Shown: positions 9,054-17,905, counted from the first letter of the stretch. The stretch is 64,000 nt of DNA from Gaiellaceae bacterium (GCA_030446625.1 JAUJMY010000011.1:1-64000); one strand, 5' to 3'. Program-made: numbers and translations. The notes: a model not told the origin generated them from the letters alone.

Positions 9054-10071
9054 GATCACGATCGACCTCGGAGCCGTCCGGCAGAACGCACGGACGCTCC
9101 TGCGCGCGCTCGACGGCGCGGAGCTGTGGGCCGTCGTGAAGGCGAACGGCTACGGCCACGGGGCGGTCGACGTCGCGCGCGCCGCGCTCGGCGCGGGCGC
9201 GACCGCGCTCTGCGTCGCCACCGTCGGCGAGGCGCTCGTCCTCCGGCGCGAGCTCGCCGGCATCCGCATCGTCGTCATGGGGCCGGCGTCGAGCCGCGAG
9301 ACCGCGCAGGCGCGCGACGCGGCGCTCGAGCTCGTCGTCACGGGCGGCGAGCTGCCGGAGGGCCTGCCGCTGCACGTGAAGCTCGACACGGGGATGGGGC
9401 GCTGGGGCCTTTCCGAGCTGCCGCAGCTCAGCCCCCAGGTCGTGGGGCTGATGACGCACTTCGCGAGTGCGGACTGCGACGCGGCGTTCACCGAGCTGCA
9501 GGTGGAGCGCTTCGCCGCCGCGACCGCGCCGTACTCGCACCTCACCCGGCACGCGGCGAACAGCGCCGGGGCCCTGCGCCACCCGAGCGCGCGCTTCGAC
9601 GCGGCGCGCTGCGGGATCGCGCTCTACGGCCTTTCGCCGTTCGGCGAGGACGCGGCCGCGGACGGGCTCGAGCCGGCGCTCTCGTGGCGCAGCGAGCTCG
9701 CGGCGGTGAAGCTGCTCGAGCCGGGCGAGAGCACGGGCTACGGGCGTCGGTTCGTCGCGGAGCGGCCGACGTGGATCGGCATCGTCCCGGTCGGCTACGC
9801 CGACGGCTTTCGCCGCGGCCTGACGGGGACGGAGGTGCGCGTCGCCGGCGAGCTGCGCCGCGTCGTCGGCACGATCTCCATGGACGCCTTCGCGGTGGAG
9901 CTCGACCGCGAGCTGCCGCCCGGCGCCCCGGTCGTCCTCGTCGGACCCGATGTCCCGCTGGAGTCGCACGCGCGCGTCGCGGGGACGATCACCTATGAGC
10001 TCGCGTGCGGAATCGAGCGCGCGCCGGAGCGCGCGCGACGCGTCGTCGTCGACGCGGACGGTCGCGACTAG
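9040..10071 (+). CDS. alr: Alanine racemase
   Basis: A 343-residue PLP enzyme producing D-alanine for peptidoglycan. The PLP lysine is Lys34 in AVVKANGYGHGA. The central HVKLDTGMGRWGL and the C-terminal GTISMDAFAVEL are conserved family segments, and ESTGYGRRF supplies the region of the catalytic tyrosine. Residues around 135 (GLMTHFASAD) line the barrel. The gene overlaps nnr, consistent with one transcript. The length is slightly below the usual 360-380 residues. Confidence 0.95.
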   Translation: MPRSEITIDLGAVRQNARTLLRALDGAELWAVVKANGYGHGAVDVARAALGAGATALCVATVGEALVLRRELAGIRIVVMGPASSRETAQARDAALELVVTGGELPEGLPLHVKLDTGMGRWGLSELPQLSPQVVGLMTHFASADCDAAFTELQVERFAAATAPYSHLTRHAANSAGALRHPSARFDAARCGIALYGLSPFGEDAAADGLEPALSWRSELAAVKLLEPGESTGYGRRFVAERPTWIGIVPVGYADGFRRGLTGTEVRVAGELRRVVGTISMDAFAVELDRELPPGAPVVLVGPDVPLESHARVAGTITYELACGIERAPERARRVVVDADGRD

Positions 10072-10141
10072 AGCTCGATCCGCACCGCGCGGGTGTACGA
10101 ACGTCGCACGAGCGAATAGAGTCCGGCGGAGAGGAGGGCGC

Positions 10142-10492
10142 GTGAACGCTTGTGCGCGGTGCGGCGGGTCCGTCGAACCGAGGTATCGCTTCTGCCCCTG
10201 GTGCTCGGCGCCGCTGCGGCTGAAACTCGTCGAGTTCTTCAGGCCGCACGGGCTGATCGCGGACGACCGCGGCAAGGCGCTGCGGATCTCGCGCTACTTC
10301 GGCGGCGCCGCAGACGAGTCGCACGTGCGCTTCAGCGTGTGGACCGAGACGGACGGCCGCGCCGAGGCGACGGCTGCGGTATCGCTCGACGAGGACGAGT
10401 CGCGCCGCGTCGCCGCTTTCCTCCTCGAGAGCTGCGCCGAGCCGGCCCGCGCGCCGACGCTCGGCCGGCTCCTCGAGCAGCTGCGCCGCTAG
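10142..10492 (+). CDS. Zinc-ribbon protein of unknown function
   Basis: A 116-residue soluble protein. The N-terminus has two cysteine pairs, C-A-R-C at residues 4-7 and C-P-W-C at residues 18-21, forming a zinc ribbon of the double-CxxC type. The rest is a beta-rich domain (ADESHVRFSVWTETDGRAEATAAVSLDED) ending in a basic helix. I do not recognise a named family. It lies 70 bp after alr on the same strand and converges with the SDR gene, overlapping it by four bases. The GTG start at 10142 follows the purine-rich stretch GGAGAGGAGGGC, a plausible ribosome binding site. Confidence 0.65.
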   Translation: MNACARCGGSVEPRYRFCPWCSAPLRLKLVEFFRPHGLIADDRGKALRISRYFGGAADESHVRFSVWTETDGRAEATAAVSLDEDESRRVAAFLLESCAEPARAPTLGRLLEQLRR

Positions 10493-11235
10493 CCGCGCCG
10501 GCCGAGGACCCGCGCGACCACCCCCGGCGCGAGCGCCTGGGCGACAGCGGCGACGCGGTACCACCCGGGCACGAACGTCTCCGTGCCGCCCCGGTCGAGG
10601 ACGGTGAGGACGTGACGCGCGACCGCGTCGGGGCCGACGACGAGGCGGCGTAGGAGGCGGGGCGCGCGCAGCTCCCGCTGCGGAAATCCCTCCGTGTCGA
10701 CGAAGCCGGGGTTGACGGTGTGGACGCTGATTCCGCGCGACGCGAGCTGCGCGGAGGACGCGCGCGAGAAGGCGAGCTGTGCGTGCTTCGAGGCCGAGTA
10801 CGGCCCCGCAGGCGGGAACGCGACCGTCCCGGCGACGGAGACGACGTTCACGACGTGCGACGGCCGGCCGCGCTCGAGCCCGGGGAGGAACGCGCGCAGG
10901 CACCACACGCCGCCGAGGTAGTTCACGCGCATCACGTGCTCGATGCGCTCCGGGTCGAGCTCGACGAAGCTGCTGCGGCCCGGGATCCCCGCGTTGTTCA
11001 CGAGCAGGCCGAGCGCCCGATGCCGTTCGAGCACGCGCCGCGCCGTCTCCTCCACCGCGATCCTGTCCGCGACGTCGCAGACCTCGACCTCGGCGTCGAG
11101 CTCCGCGGCCAGCGCTTGCAGTCGCTCGCGCCGGCGCGCGAGGAGGACGCACCGCCACCCGCGCGCCGTGAGCGCGCGCGAGACCGCCTCGCCGATCCCG
11201 CTCGACGCGCCCGTGACGACCGCGACGCGCGGCAC
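10489..11235 (-). CDS. Short-chain dehydrogenase/reductase
   Basis: A 248-residue SDR. The Rossmann cofactor loop is TGASSGIGEAVSRAL at residues 8-22, the NNAG motif is near residue 84, and the catalytic Tyr-Lys pair is in PYSASKHAQLAF (Y-x3-K). The C-terminus has the PGFVDTEGFP segment of classical SDRs. The substrate is unknown. The start is set at GTG 11235, which places the cofactor loop at the expected distance. It lies 17 bp downstream of the subtilisin stop codon and may share its transcript. Confidence 0.88.
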   Translation of the reverse strand: MPRVAVVTGASSGIGEAVSRALTARGWRCVLLARRRERLQALAAELDAEVEVCDVADRIAVEETARRVLERHRALGLLVNNAGIPGRSSFVELDPERIEHVMRVNYLGGVWCLRAFLPGLERGRPSHVVNVVSVAGTVAFPPAGPYSASKHAQLAFSRASSAQLASRGISVHTVNPGFVDTEGFPQRELRAPRLLRRLVVGPDAVARHVLTVLDRGGTETFVPGWYRVAAVAQALAPGVVARVLGRRG

Positions 11236-11252
11236 GGGCGGCGCCGAGCTTC

Positions 11253-14200
11253 CTACCGGCAGACGCGCACCGAGCGCGTGGCCGTGGCCACGCGCCCCTT
11301 CGCATCGACGGCCACTGCGCGCAGGACGTGCGTTCCGCGCCGCACGCCCTTCGTCTGCCACCGCGTCGCGTAGAGCCCGCCGCCGCCACGCGTGTCGACG
11401 CCGATCCTGCGCGCGCCGTCGAAGAAGCGAACGGCGCGCACCCGCGACGACGAGCCCGCCGCGACGACGAGCCCGACGCGCCCGCCGACGCACTGCCGGG
11501 CGCCCGGCGAGAGCCACGTGACGGTGGGCCCGGCGACGACTCGCAGCGCGACGCGGCGAAAGCTCGTATTCGGGAGGAGCTCGTCGCTGAGCGAAGCCAC
11601 GTTCTTCGCCTCCTGGTAGTCGGACGCGCGCACGATCAGGCTTCGTCTCCCGGCGGCGAGCGTCGGAGCGTCGCCCGGGAGCGGGAAGATCGCGATCCCC
11701 GACAGCGGGTCGTACAGGGCAGCGCCGACGAGCGCGCGGCCGTAGCCGATGACGAGCGAGAGCGGGTCGACCCCGGAGCCGGGATCGGCGACGCTGCGAC
11801 CGACGTCGATCACGCGCGCGACGATCGTCGGCCGCCCCGCCGAGACGCGCGTCGTGATCGGGAAGATCAGCGGCGGCAGGACGTCGTTGACCCAGGACTG
11901 GAGGACGTAGCGGCCAGCGAGCGAGCGGCCGGTGAACGGGTTGTCGCCCGAGTCCACGGACACGTAGTACGTCCGCGGCCGCGGGAGCGCGAGCCCGGCC
12001 GCGCCGATGTCGAGGCGATAGTCGAACGTCAGCGCGTTGACGTTCACGGGCGTGCCGGCGTATCCCTGCACGTCGTTCTCGTCCTTCGACCCGAGCACCC
12101 ACGGGTCGATCCGCGAGCCGTCGGACGAGACGGGAACGGAGACGCCGAAGTTCGCCACGGGCTCGTTGAGCCGGATCGAGTACAGCTTCTCGGCGCCCGG
12201 CTGGTGCATCGGCGGGCCGAAGTAGTCGGGCGGCGGGCCGAACGGCGCGTCGGGATAGCGGTAGCGATCGACGCGCGAGACGCCGCGGCTCGTGTCGCCG
12301 CTCTGGAACGTCTGCAGCCGCGTCGCGGGCAGGGACTCGAGGGCCGGCCGCGTGACGGCGAAGAAGTACGGGATCCGCCGGGTGACGTCGCCGCGGCGCA
12401 GGACGATGAAGCCGTAGTTGTCGCCGGCGATCGCGTCGGCGGCGGCGCGGAAGACGACGGGCAGCTCCGTGTCGTCGCCGGGCGCGAGCGTGATCGCGGG
12501 CGGAAGCTGCACCGCGGCGCCGCTCGTCGCGGACTGCGGGCGCAGCTCCACCTGCCACGTCCCCGCGCCGTCGCGGGCGTCGAAGATGCGCACGAGTCGT
12601 GCGGAGCTCCGCGCGCCGCTGTTCACGTTCAGGTCCTCCGTGATGACGGAGACAGGGTCGGTGAAGAGCTTCGGGTCGTCCGCGTGCGGGATGCTCGCGA
12701 GCCCGCCGCCGGCGAGGATCACGGGCGCCTCGACGGTCCGCGCCGTGTCGAGGTACGCCGGGCCCGCGGTCGAGACGAGCGCCGACTTGACCTGCCGCGG
12801 CGACCACTCCCGATGTCGCTGCACGAGCAGCGCGGCCGCGCCGGCGACGTGTGGCGCCGACATGCTCGTCCCGTCGAAGACCGCGAACGGGCCGCCGCCG
12901 GGCGGCAGCGTCGCGGAGAGGATCTGACCGCCCGGCGCGGCGACGTCCGGCTTCAGCCTGCGGACGAACGGCGTCGGGCCGGCGGACGAGAACGCCGTCA
13001 CCGTGCCGCCCCGGCCCGTCTCGATGCGCAGCGGCCCGCGGTCGAGCCGGATCGTCGTGCGCCCACCCGTCGTCGCCATGAACTCGCGCAGGCGCCGCCC
13101 GTCCAGGTCGGAGATCATCCCTCCGGGGACCGGCATCCGGACCGGGATCGGATTGGCCTCGCCGGGCCGGTTGTCGACGAGAATCAAGCCGATCGCACCC
13201 GCGGCGCGCGCACGCGCGGCCTTCGAGACGAACGTGCACGTGCCCCGCGACGCCAGCGCGATCACGCCCTGGAGCGATCGCGGCGGGAGGTTGCTCGGCC
13301 CCGCGTCACGGTTGCCGGGCGGGCCGCAGAGCAGCGGGTCGACCGGACGGCCGTCGCTGCCCCGCATCGAGCCGACGTCGACGAGCTGCTGATCCGAGCT
13401 CGTCCACGCGGCCGGGACGTCCCCGCGCGCCCGCTGGGACGGAATCTGCCGCAGCGGATCCGGAGCGCCGGCCGCAGTGACGCGCACCGCGGCCGAGAAG
13501 ACCTGCGCGTTCGAGACGGCGGCGACCGAGATCGCCTCCTGCGCGGTGCCGGGCGAGCCTGCGCTGCCGAGCCCGAACTCGTCGCGGTCGTTGCCCGCGG
13601 AGATCACCGGGACGACGCCGGCGGCGGCGACGTTCCGGACGGCCTCGTTCAGCACGTCGTTGAGGGGCTCGGTCTCCGCCCCGCCGCCCGAGAAGTTGAT
13701 CACGTCCATCCCGTCGGCGACCGCGGCCTCGAACGCGGCCACGATCTCGGGCGAGTTCGCGTTGTGGCCGATCGGCGTCGGGACGTTGAACACGCGGTAG
13801 TTGCCGATGTACGCGCGCGGCGCGACGCCGGTGAGCCCGGCCGTCGGCGGGTGATCCTGCCCGCCGTTCGAGCGCGTCCCCTCGACGCCGGCCGCGATCC
13901 CCGCGACGTGGGTGCCGTGGAAGGAGATCCTCGGCACGACGGGGAGGCGGCCCTGCCGGCCGGAGTTCGGCCCGGGGAACGCGCGCGCCACGATGACCTT
14001 CGGCGTCGTCCACCTCGTTCCGCCGCGTGGATACCCCGCGGGGTAGCTGAAGCCGGTGGGGTCGAAGTACGGGTTCCGCTCGTCGACGCCGTCGTCGACG
14101 ACGGCGATCTTGATTCCCTCCCCGCGCGCGCCGGCGAGCCGCCAGAACTCCTGCGCGCCGATCAGGAACGGGCTTCGGTTCGTCGTCTGCCGGTAGCGGA

Positions 14201-14651
14201 GGCTCGGGTACACCTGCTCCGCGAACGGTTGGCGGACGAGGTCCGGCAGGCGGCGTGCGGGCAGCTCCACCGCGAGCCCGTTCAGGACGATGCGGTAGCG
14301 GCGGAAGACGCTCGCCTCCGGGATCGTCCGCCGCAGCCGCGCGACCGCGGCGCGCTGGGCGGCTGCGAGGCGCGCGAGGTGCGCCCGCGACGACGCGCTC
14401 CCGACGTTCAGCCTCCGGCTCGCGGTCACCGCCGCCAGCGTGCGCCTGTACTGCGCGAGCGGCGGCTGCTGGAGCCGGACGACGACCGTGATGCGACCGC
14501 GGGCCTGCGCGCGCGGGATCGTGATCGTCCCGGTCTGCACGCGCGGAACGTGCACCTCGCCGAACGTGCGCCGCACCGGCTCGAGTCCGGCGGCAGCGGG
14601 GACGGTGACGACGAGCGCCGCGGCGAACGCAAGTGCGAGCGGGCGGCGCAA
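11253..14651 (-). CDS. Secreted S8 family serine peptidase (subtilisin-like)
   Basis: An 1132-residue exported protease. A signal peptide covers residues 1-22 (PLALAFAAALVVTVPAAAG). An inhibitor-like propeptide region follows, then the catalytic domain with Asp in IAVVDDGVDERN, His in SFHGTHVAGIAAG and Ser in DGTSMSAPHVAGAAALL. A PA-type insertion (LLCGPPGN...TCTFVSKAARARAAGAIGLILVDN) lies between His and Ser, as in large C5a-peptidase-like or cucumisin-like enzymes. About 450 residues of beta-rich C-terminal domains follow, ending in an Ig-like segment (GTHVLRAVAVDAKGRVATAT). There is no sortase motif or C-terminal membrane anchor, so it is probably released. Confidence 0.93.
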   Translation of the reverse strand: MRRPLALAFAAALVVTVPAAAGLEPVRRTFGEVHVPRVQTGTITIPRAQARGRITVVVRLQQPPLAQYRRTLAAVTASRRLNVGSASSRAHLARLAAAQRAAVARLRRTIPEASVFRRYRIVLNGLAVELPARRLPDLVRQPFAEQVYPSLRYRQTTNRSPFLIGAQEFWRLAGARGEGIKIAVVDDGVDERNPYFDPTGFSYPAGYPRGGTRWTTPKVIVARAFPGPNSGRQGRLPVVPRISFHGTHVAGIAAGVEGTRSNGGQDHPPTAGLTGVAPRAYIGNYRVFNVPTPIGHNANSPEIVAAFEAAVADGMDVINFSGGGAETEPLNDVLNEAVRNVAAAGVVPVISAGNDRDEFGLGSAGSPGTAQEAISVAAVSNAQVFSAAVRVTAAGAPDPLRQIPSQRARGDVPAAWTSSDQQLVDVGSMRGSDGRPVDPLLCGPPGNRDAGPSNLPPRSLQGVIALASRGTCTFVSKAARARAAGAIGLILVDNRPGEANPIPVRMPVPGGMISDLDGRRLREFMATTGGRTTIRLDRGPLRIETGRGGTVTAFSSAGPTPFVRRLKPDVAAPGGQILSATLPPGGGPFAVFDGTSMSAPHVAGAAALLVQRHREWSPRQVKSALVSTAGPAYLDTARTVEAPVILAGGGLASIPHADDPKLFTDPVSVITEDLNVNSGARSSARLVRIFDARDGAGTWQVELRPQSATSGAAVQLPPAITLAPGDDTELPVVFRAAADAIAGDNYGFIVLRRGDVTRRIPYFFAVTRPALESLPATRLQTFQSGDTSRGVSRVDRYRYPDAPFGPPPDYFGPPMHQPGAEKLYSIRLNEPVANFGVSVPVSSDGSRIDPWVLGSKDENDVQGYAGTPVNVNALTFDYRLDIGAAGLALPRPRTYYVSVDSGDNPFTGRSLAGRYVLQSWVNDVLPPLIFPITTRVSAGRPTIVARVIDVGRSVADPGSGVDPLSLVIGYGRALVGAALYDPLSGIAIFPLPGDAPTLAAGRRSLIVRASDYQEAKNVASLSDELLPNTSFRRVALRVVAGPTVTWLSPGARQCVGGRVGLVVAAGSSSRVRAVRFFDGARRIGVDTRGGGGLYATRWQTKGVRRGTHVLRAVAVDAKGRVATATRSVRVCR

Positions 14652-14701
14652 GAAACCACAGCGTAGCCGATGAAGCGACGCCTCCGGATTAGACTCGCGC
14701 C

Positions 14702-15481
14702 GTGGCCGGACGCTTCGACGGCAAGCGGGGGCTCGTCCTGGGCGTGGCCAACAAGCGCTCGATCGCCTGGGCGATCGCGCGGCGGCTCGCCGACGAAGGA
14801 GCGGAGCTCGCCTTCACCTTCCAGGGCGAGCGGATCGAGAGCAGTGTCCGCGAGCTCGCCGCCGGCGTCTCGAGCCCGCTCGTGACCGCCTGCGACGTCC
14901 GCTCGGACGAGGATGTCGCGCGAGTCTTCACGGACGTCGGCGAGGCGTTCGGCGGCTCCCTCGACCTGCTCGTGCACTCGGTCGCGTTCGCGGCGGCCGA
15001 GGATCTCGAGGGGCGCTTCACGGACACTCCCCGCGACCGCTTCTGGCTCGCGCTCGACGTGAGCGCGTACTCGCTCGTGGCGACCGCGCGCGCGGCGGAG
15101 CCGCTGTTCGAGGCCGCCGGCGGCGGCTCGATCGTGACGATGACGTACCTAGGCGGCGAGCGCGCGGTGCCCCACTACAACGTGATGGGCGTCGCGAAGG
15201 CGGCGCTCGACTCCTCCGTGAAGTACCTCGCGTGGGACCTCGGGCAGAAGAACGTGCGCGTGAACGCGATCTCGGCCGGGCCGGTGCGGACGCTCGCCGC
15301 GCGCTCGATCGCCGGCTTTCCGACGATGGAGGCGATCGTCGAGGAGCGCGCGCCGCTCCACCGCCACATCGACGCGGACGACGTCGGCTCCGCGGCGGGG
15401 TTCCTGCTCTCCGACGACGCGCGGAACGTCACCGGGACGACGCTCTACGTCGACTCCGGCTTTCACGCGATGGGTATGTGA
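14702..15481 (+). CDS. fabI: Enoyl-[acyl-carrier-protein] reductase FabI
   Basis: A 259-residue enzyme catalysing the last reduction of fatty acid elongation with NAD(P)H. The N-terminus GRFDGKRGLVLGVANKRSIAWAIA is the FabI cofactor-binding signature. The catalytic Tyr and Lys are in HYNVMGVAKAAL with the Y-x6-K spacing of ENR enzymes, and AGPVRTLAA follows. Actinobacteria often have this type as InhA. Its last 53 bp lie opposite the 3' end of a minus-strand membrane protein gene, a long convergent overlap. Confidence 0.95.
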   Translation: MAGRFDGKRGLVLGVANKRSIAWAIARRLADEGAELAFTFQGERIESSVRELAAGVSSPLVTACDVRSDEDVARVFTDVGEAFGGSLDLLVHSVAFAAAEDLEGRFTDTPRDRFWLALDVSAYSLVATARAAEPLFEAAGGGSIVTMTYLGGERAVPHYNVMGVAKAALDSSVKYLAWDLGQKNVRVNAISAGPVRTLAARSIAGFPTMEAIVEERAPLHRHIDADDVGSAAGFLLSDDARNVTGTTLYVDSGFHAMGM

Positions 15482-17027
15482 AGAGCGAGAACCGCGCGTC
15501 GCGGTAGACCCGGCGCGCTCCGCAGACGTTCACCGGGTTCTCGCTGAGGTACATGATCGCGCGGACTCGGAGCTCGCGGAGGGCTGTGCACAGGTCGCGG
15601 CGAACGCGGCGCGCGAGCGCGTCGGCTGCGGGCGGAGCGGTCGTCGAGTAGCCGAGCACGCGCTCCCTCGGCGCCTGCATCGCGTAGTAGAGGTATACGC
15701 TCCCCTCCTGCCGGTCCGGCAGCAGCACCGGGATCTCGAGCAGCCGTCCGGGCAGCTGCTCGCGCAGAGCCGCATACGCCGGGTTGTCCTCGTCGGCCGC
15801 CGTCGGCCGGAAGAGCGTCACGTCCCACCGCAAGTCGAGCGCGATCATCGCGACCGCTAGCGGCGCGGCCAGGCGCCACCGCACACGCTCGACCGCGAGT
15901 GCGGCGAGCGCGGCAAGACAGAGGCACGCGATCGGCAGCATCCGCGCGGGCACGCGCGTGTCGCGCAGGCCGGGACCGTGCTCCCAGAGCGGCTCGTACA
16001 GCGGCGTGTTCGATCCGAGCGCGAGCACGACCGGGAAGACGGCGCCCGCTGCGAGCACGAAGGCGAGCCGCCGCGCAGATCCAAGTAACAGAGTGTTACT
16101 TGGGCGGAGCAGCACGGTGAGGCCGGCCACGGCCAGGAGTGGGACGAGCCAGCCGAGGAAGACGAAGCTCTCGATGCCGTGCCGGACGTCGCGCGACACG
16201 AGGTCGGCAGCCTCGGCCGAGTACCGCTCGACCTGCGCGAACGAGCGACCGCGGGCGCCGATCGTCCCGCGGATCGACGCGACGTAGACGAGCGCGCCCG
16301 CCGCGACTGCGAGCGCTCCGCCGGCGACCGCGGCGGCGGCCTGTCGGCGCGCGAGCGCGTACGCGGCGAAGAAGGGAATCGCGGCGAGCGCGAGGTGCAC
16401 CTGCCCCGCGAGCGGGATCGAGGCGACGGCGACCGCGGCTGCCGGCCACCAGCCGCGCTCGAGCAGCCACAGCGCGAGGGGGAGGAGCATCGCCGCGGGC
16501 GCGAGGAGGTGCCCGGCCGCGAGCTGCGCCGCGAGGTAGGGCGCGAGCGCGTAGGCGAGCCCGCCCGCGAGCGCGGCCGGGGCAGCCAGCCCGAGCGCCC
16601 GCAGCCAGAGGAAGACGAACGTGCCCGAGGCGACGTACGAGAGCAGCACGAACGCGTTCCACGCGCCGACCGAGCCGAGCAGCGCGTGCAGCGGCCAGAA
16701 CGCGAGCCCGAACGGCCACGCCGCGAAGTTCTCCTGCCGCTCGGCCGCCGGCTGGAACGAGTACGAGTCGCGCCACGGCGCCTCGCCGCGCTCGAGCTGG
16801 TGGCCCGGAAGCCACAGGCGATCCGTGCTCTGGAGGTGGTCGCCGGGAGCTGCGTATCCCTTCGCCGGCAGCCCCGCGGCCATGAAGGCCGACGGCGCGT
16901 CGCGACGGGCGGGCCACGTCGAGAGCGCGCCGGCTGCGAGGTAGACGACGCCGGCTAGGAGGACAGCGCCTGCGCGGCCCGGAGCAGCTCGTCGACGTCC
17001 GGCACTTCGGCGGGCTCGTAGCGCCAT
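15429..17027 (-). CDS. Polytopic membrane protein, GT-C-like
   Basis: A 532-residue protein with about 10-12 transmembrane segments from residue 17 onward (AVLLAGVVYLAAGALSTW) and a hydrophilic C-terminal domain. The first outer loop contains APGDHLQSTDRLWLPG, an acidic motif in the position used by GT-C fold glycosyltransferases, so it may handle lipid-linked sugars; this is inference. The tail CGARRVYRDARFSLFTYP looks extracytoplasmic. I set the start at ATG 17027, which overlaps the peroxiredoxin gene by 73 bp, because no ATG, GTG or TTG in frame lies between it and the first membrane segment. The 3' end overlaps fabI by 53 bp on the other strand. Confidence 0.7.
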   Translation of the reverse strand: MALRARRSAGRRRAAPGRAGAVLLAGVVYLAAGALSTWPARRDAPSAFMAAGLPAKGYAAPGDHLQSTDRLWLPGHQLERGEAPWRDSYSFQPAAERQENFAAWPFGLAFWPLHALLGSVGAWNAFVLLSYVASGTFVFLWLRALGLAAPAALAGGLAYALAPYLAAQLAAGHLLAPAAMLLPLALWLLERGWWPAAAVAVASIPLAGQVHLALAAIPFFAAYALARRQAAAAVAGGALAVAAGALVYVASIRGTIGARGRSFAQVERYSAEAADLVSRDVRHGIESFVFLGWLVPLLAVAGLTVLLRPSNTLLLGSARRLAFVLAAGAVFPVVLALGSNTPLYEPLWEHGPGLRDTRVPARMLPIACLCLAALAALAVERVRWRLAAPLAVAMIALDLRWDVTLFRPTAADEDNPAYAALREQLPGRLLEIPVLLPDRQEGSVYLYYAMQAPRERVLGYSTTAPPAADALARRVRRDLCTALRELRVRAIMYLSENPVNVCGARRVYRDARFSLFTYPSRESRSRRRASSR

Positions 17028-17422
17028 GCGCCGCGGACCGTACCGCTCGCGTCGATCAGGAACGCGCTCCGCTCCGGAACGCCGCGCATCCCGCGGTAGT
17101 CGGGCTGCTCGACGCCGAATCCGGCGACCGCGTCGCCGTTCCAGTCCGAGAGCAGCGGGAAGTTGAGCTCCAGCACCTGGCTCCACGCCACGTGGGTGTA
17201 CGCCGAGTCGCGCGAGATCCCGAACACGCGCACCCCTAGCTCGTCGAACTCGTCCCTCCTGTCACGCAGGAGGCTCATCTCGTCAGTTCAGGTCGAAGAC
17301 CAGTCGAAGAGGTAGAAGAAGACGAGCAGCGCGCCGTCCGACGTCAGCTCGCGCAGCTCGACGGGCTCGCGCGGCGCCTGCCAGACGGCCGCCTCCGGAA
17401 TAGCGTCGCCGACGCCGAGCAC
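16955..17422 (-). CDS. Selenocysteine-containing peroxiredoxin (TGA read as Sec)
   Basis: Reading through one TGA (17290-17288) gives a 155-residue AhpC/TSA peroxiredoxin. The N-terminal part (GTG 17422, LGVGDAIPEAAVWQAP) leads through LVFFYLFDWSST to the TGA at codon 45, then TDEMSLLRDRRDEF, GISRDSAYTHVAW, PLLSDWNGDAVAGFG, ERSAFLID and a C-terminal helix. Peroxiredoxins have the peroxidatic cysteine in a T-x-x-C-T context exactly there, so Sec replaces Cys. The frame is intact on both sides, and both halves are conserved in type. A perfect 7-bp hairpin follows the TGA as a SECIS candidate. The gene begins 9 bp after a MepA-like gene stop and overlaps the membrane protein downstream. Reading only the post-TGA frame would start at an internal ATG at 17278 and lose the active site. 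A base-call error (TGC to TGA) is the main alternative. Confidence 0.85.
17255..17273 (-). promoter_or_regulatory. Candidate bacterial SECIS hairpin
   Basis: On the minus strand, 14 nt after the TGA, CCTCCTG (17273-17267) pairs perfectly with CAGGAGG (17261-17255) around a five-base loop CGTGA. The loop begins 22 nt after the TGA, with G as its second base followed by T. Bacterial SECIS elements are known as hairpins with the apical loop about 16-37 nt after UGA and a G among the first two loop bases, and this fits. The arms encode Leu-Leu-Arg-Asp-Arg-Arg with CGT, AGG and AGG arginine codons, although the surrounding genes use CGC or CGG almost throughout. That codon choice suggests selection for RNA pairing. 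Confidence 0.8.
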
Positions 17423-17431
17423 GCACGGAGG

Positions 17432-17905
17432 TTAACGGGGCGGCAGCCGGACGTGGAGGTGGTTGTCGTGGTGCGCGAGCACCTGCACCACCGACCGGGG
17501 GCCGCGCAGCCCCGTCCTCGGTCCGACGAAGACCTTGCTGGCACCGGCGGCGACGAGCCGGTCGACGAGCTCCTGCGCGAGCGCGTCGTCAATGTCGCCG
17601 ACGTCGTCGGGCGGTCGCTCGAGGCCGTCGCGCCGGGGGTAGTAGAGATCCGCGTCGAGGCCGTTCTGGTGGGACGCGTGCCCGGGCAGCCCATAGCGCG
17701 GCCCGAAGTCGCCCCCGCGAGGTCGGCTCAGGTCACCGACGCCGATGCGGGGCGCGTCCGGGTGCGCGAGCGCGAACTCGCGCAACACCCGCAGGAGCGT
17801 CCGCACGAGCAGGTCGTTTCCCCAGCGCCGCCACGCGCGGTTCGGCGCCCGCCGCAGCACAGGGTCCCAGGTGAAGAACTCCTCGGCCTCCGCCGGTAGC
17901 CGCAC
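17432..17905 (-). CDS. MepA-like murein endopeptidase (M74-type), N-terminus uncertain
   Basis: A 157-residue reading from GTG 17905. The zinc-site-like segments are PGHASHQNGLDADLYYP near residue 80 and HHDNHLHVRL at the C-terminus, matching penicillin-insensitive murein endopeptidases that cut peptidoglycan cross-links. DLSRPRGGDFGPRYG is also typical. The same frame stays open upstream to 18001 and encodes PLIRWRHSTSEGLPWSGQLVRA, which looks like genuine family sequence, but contains no ATG, GTG or TTG; a CTG at 17968 is the only near-cognate codon before that. No signal peptide is visible, which is odd for a periplasmic enzyme. The gene may be truncated, may use a rare start, or may contain an unseen indel. 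Confidence 0.65.
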   Translation of the reverse strand: MRLPAEAEEFFTWDPVLRRAPNRAWRRWGNDLLVRTLLRVLREFALAHPDAPRIGVGDLSRPRGGDFGPRYGLPGHASHQNGLDADLYYPRRDGLERPPDDVGDIDDALAQELVDRLVAAGASKVFVGPRTGLRGPRSVVQVLAHHDNHLHVRLPPR

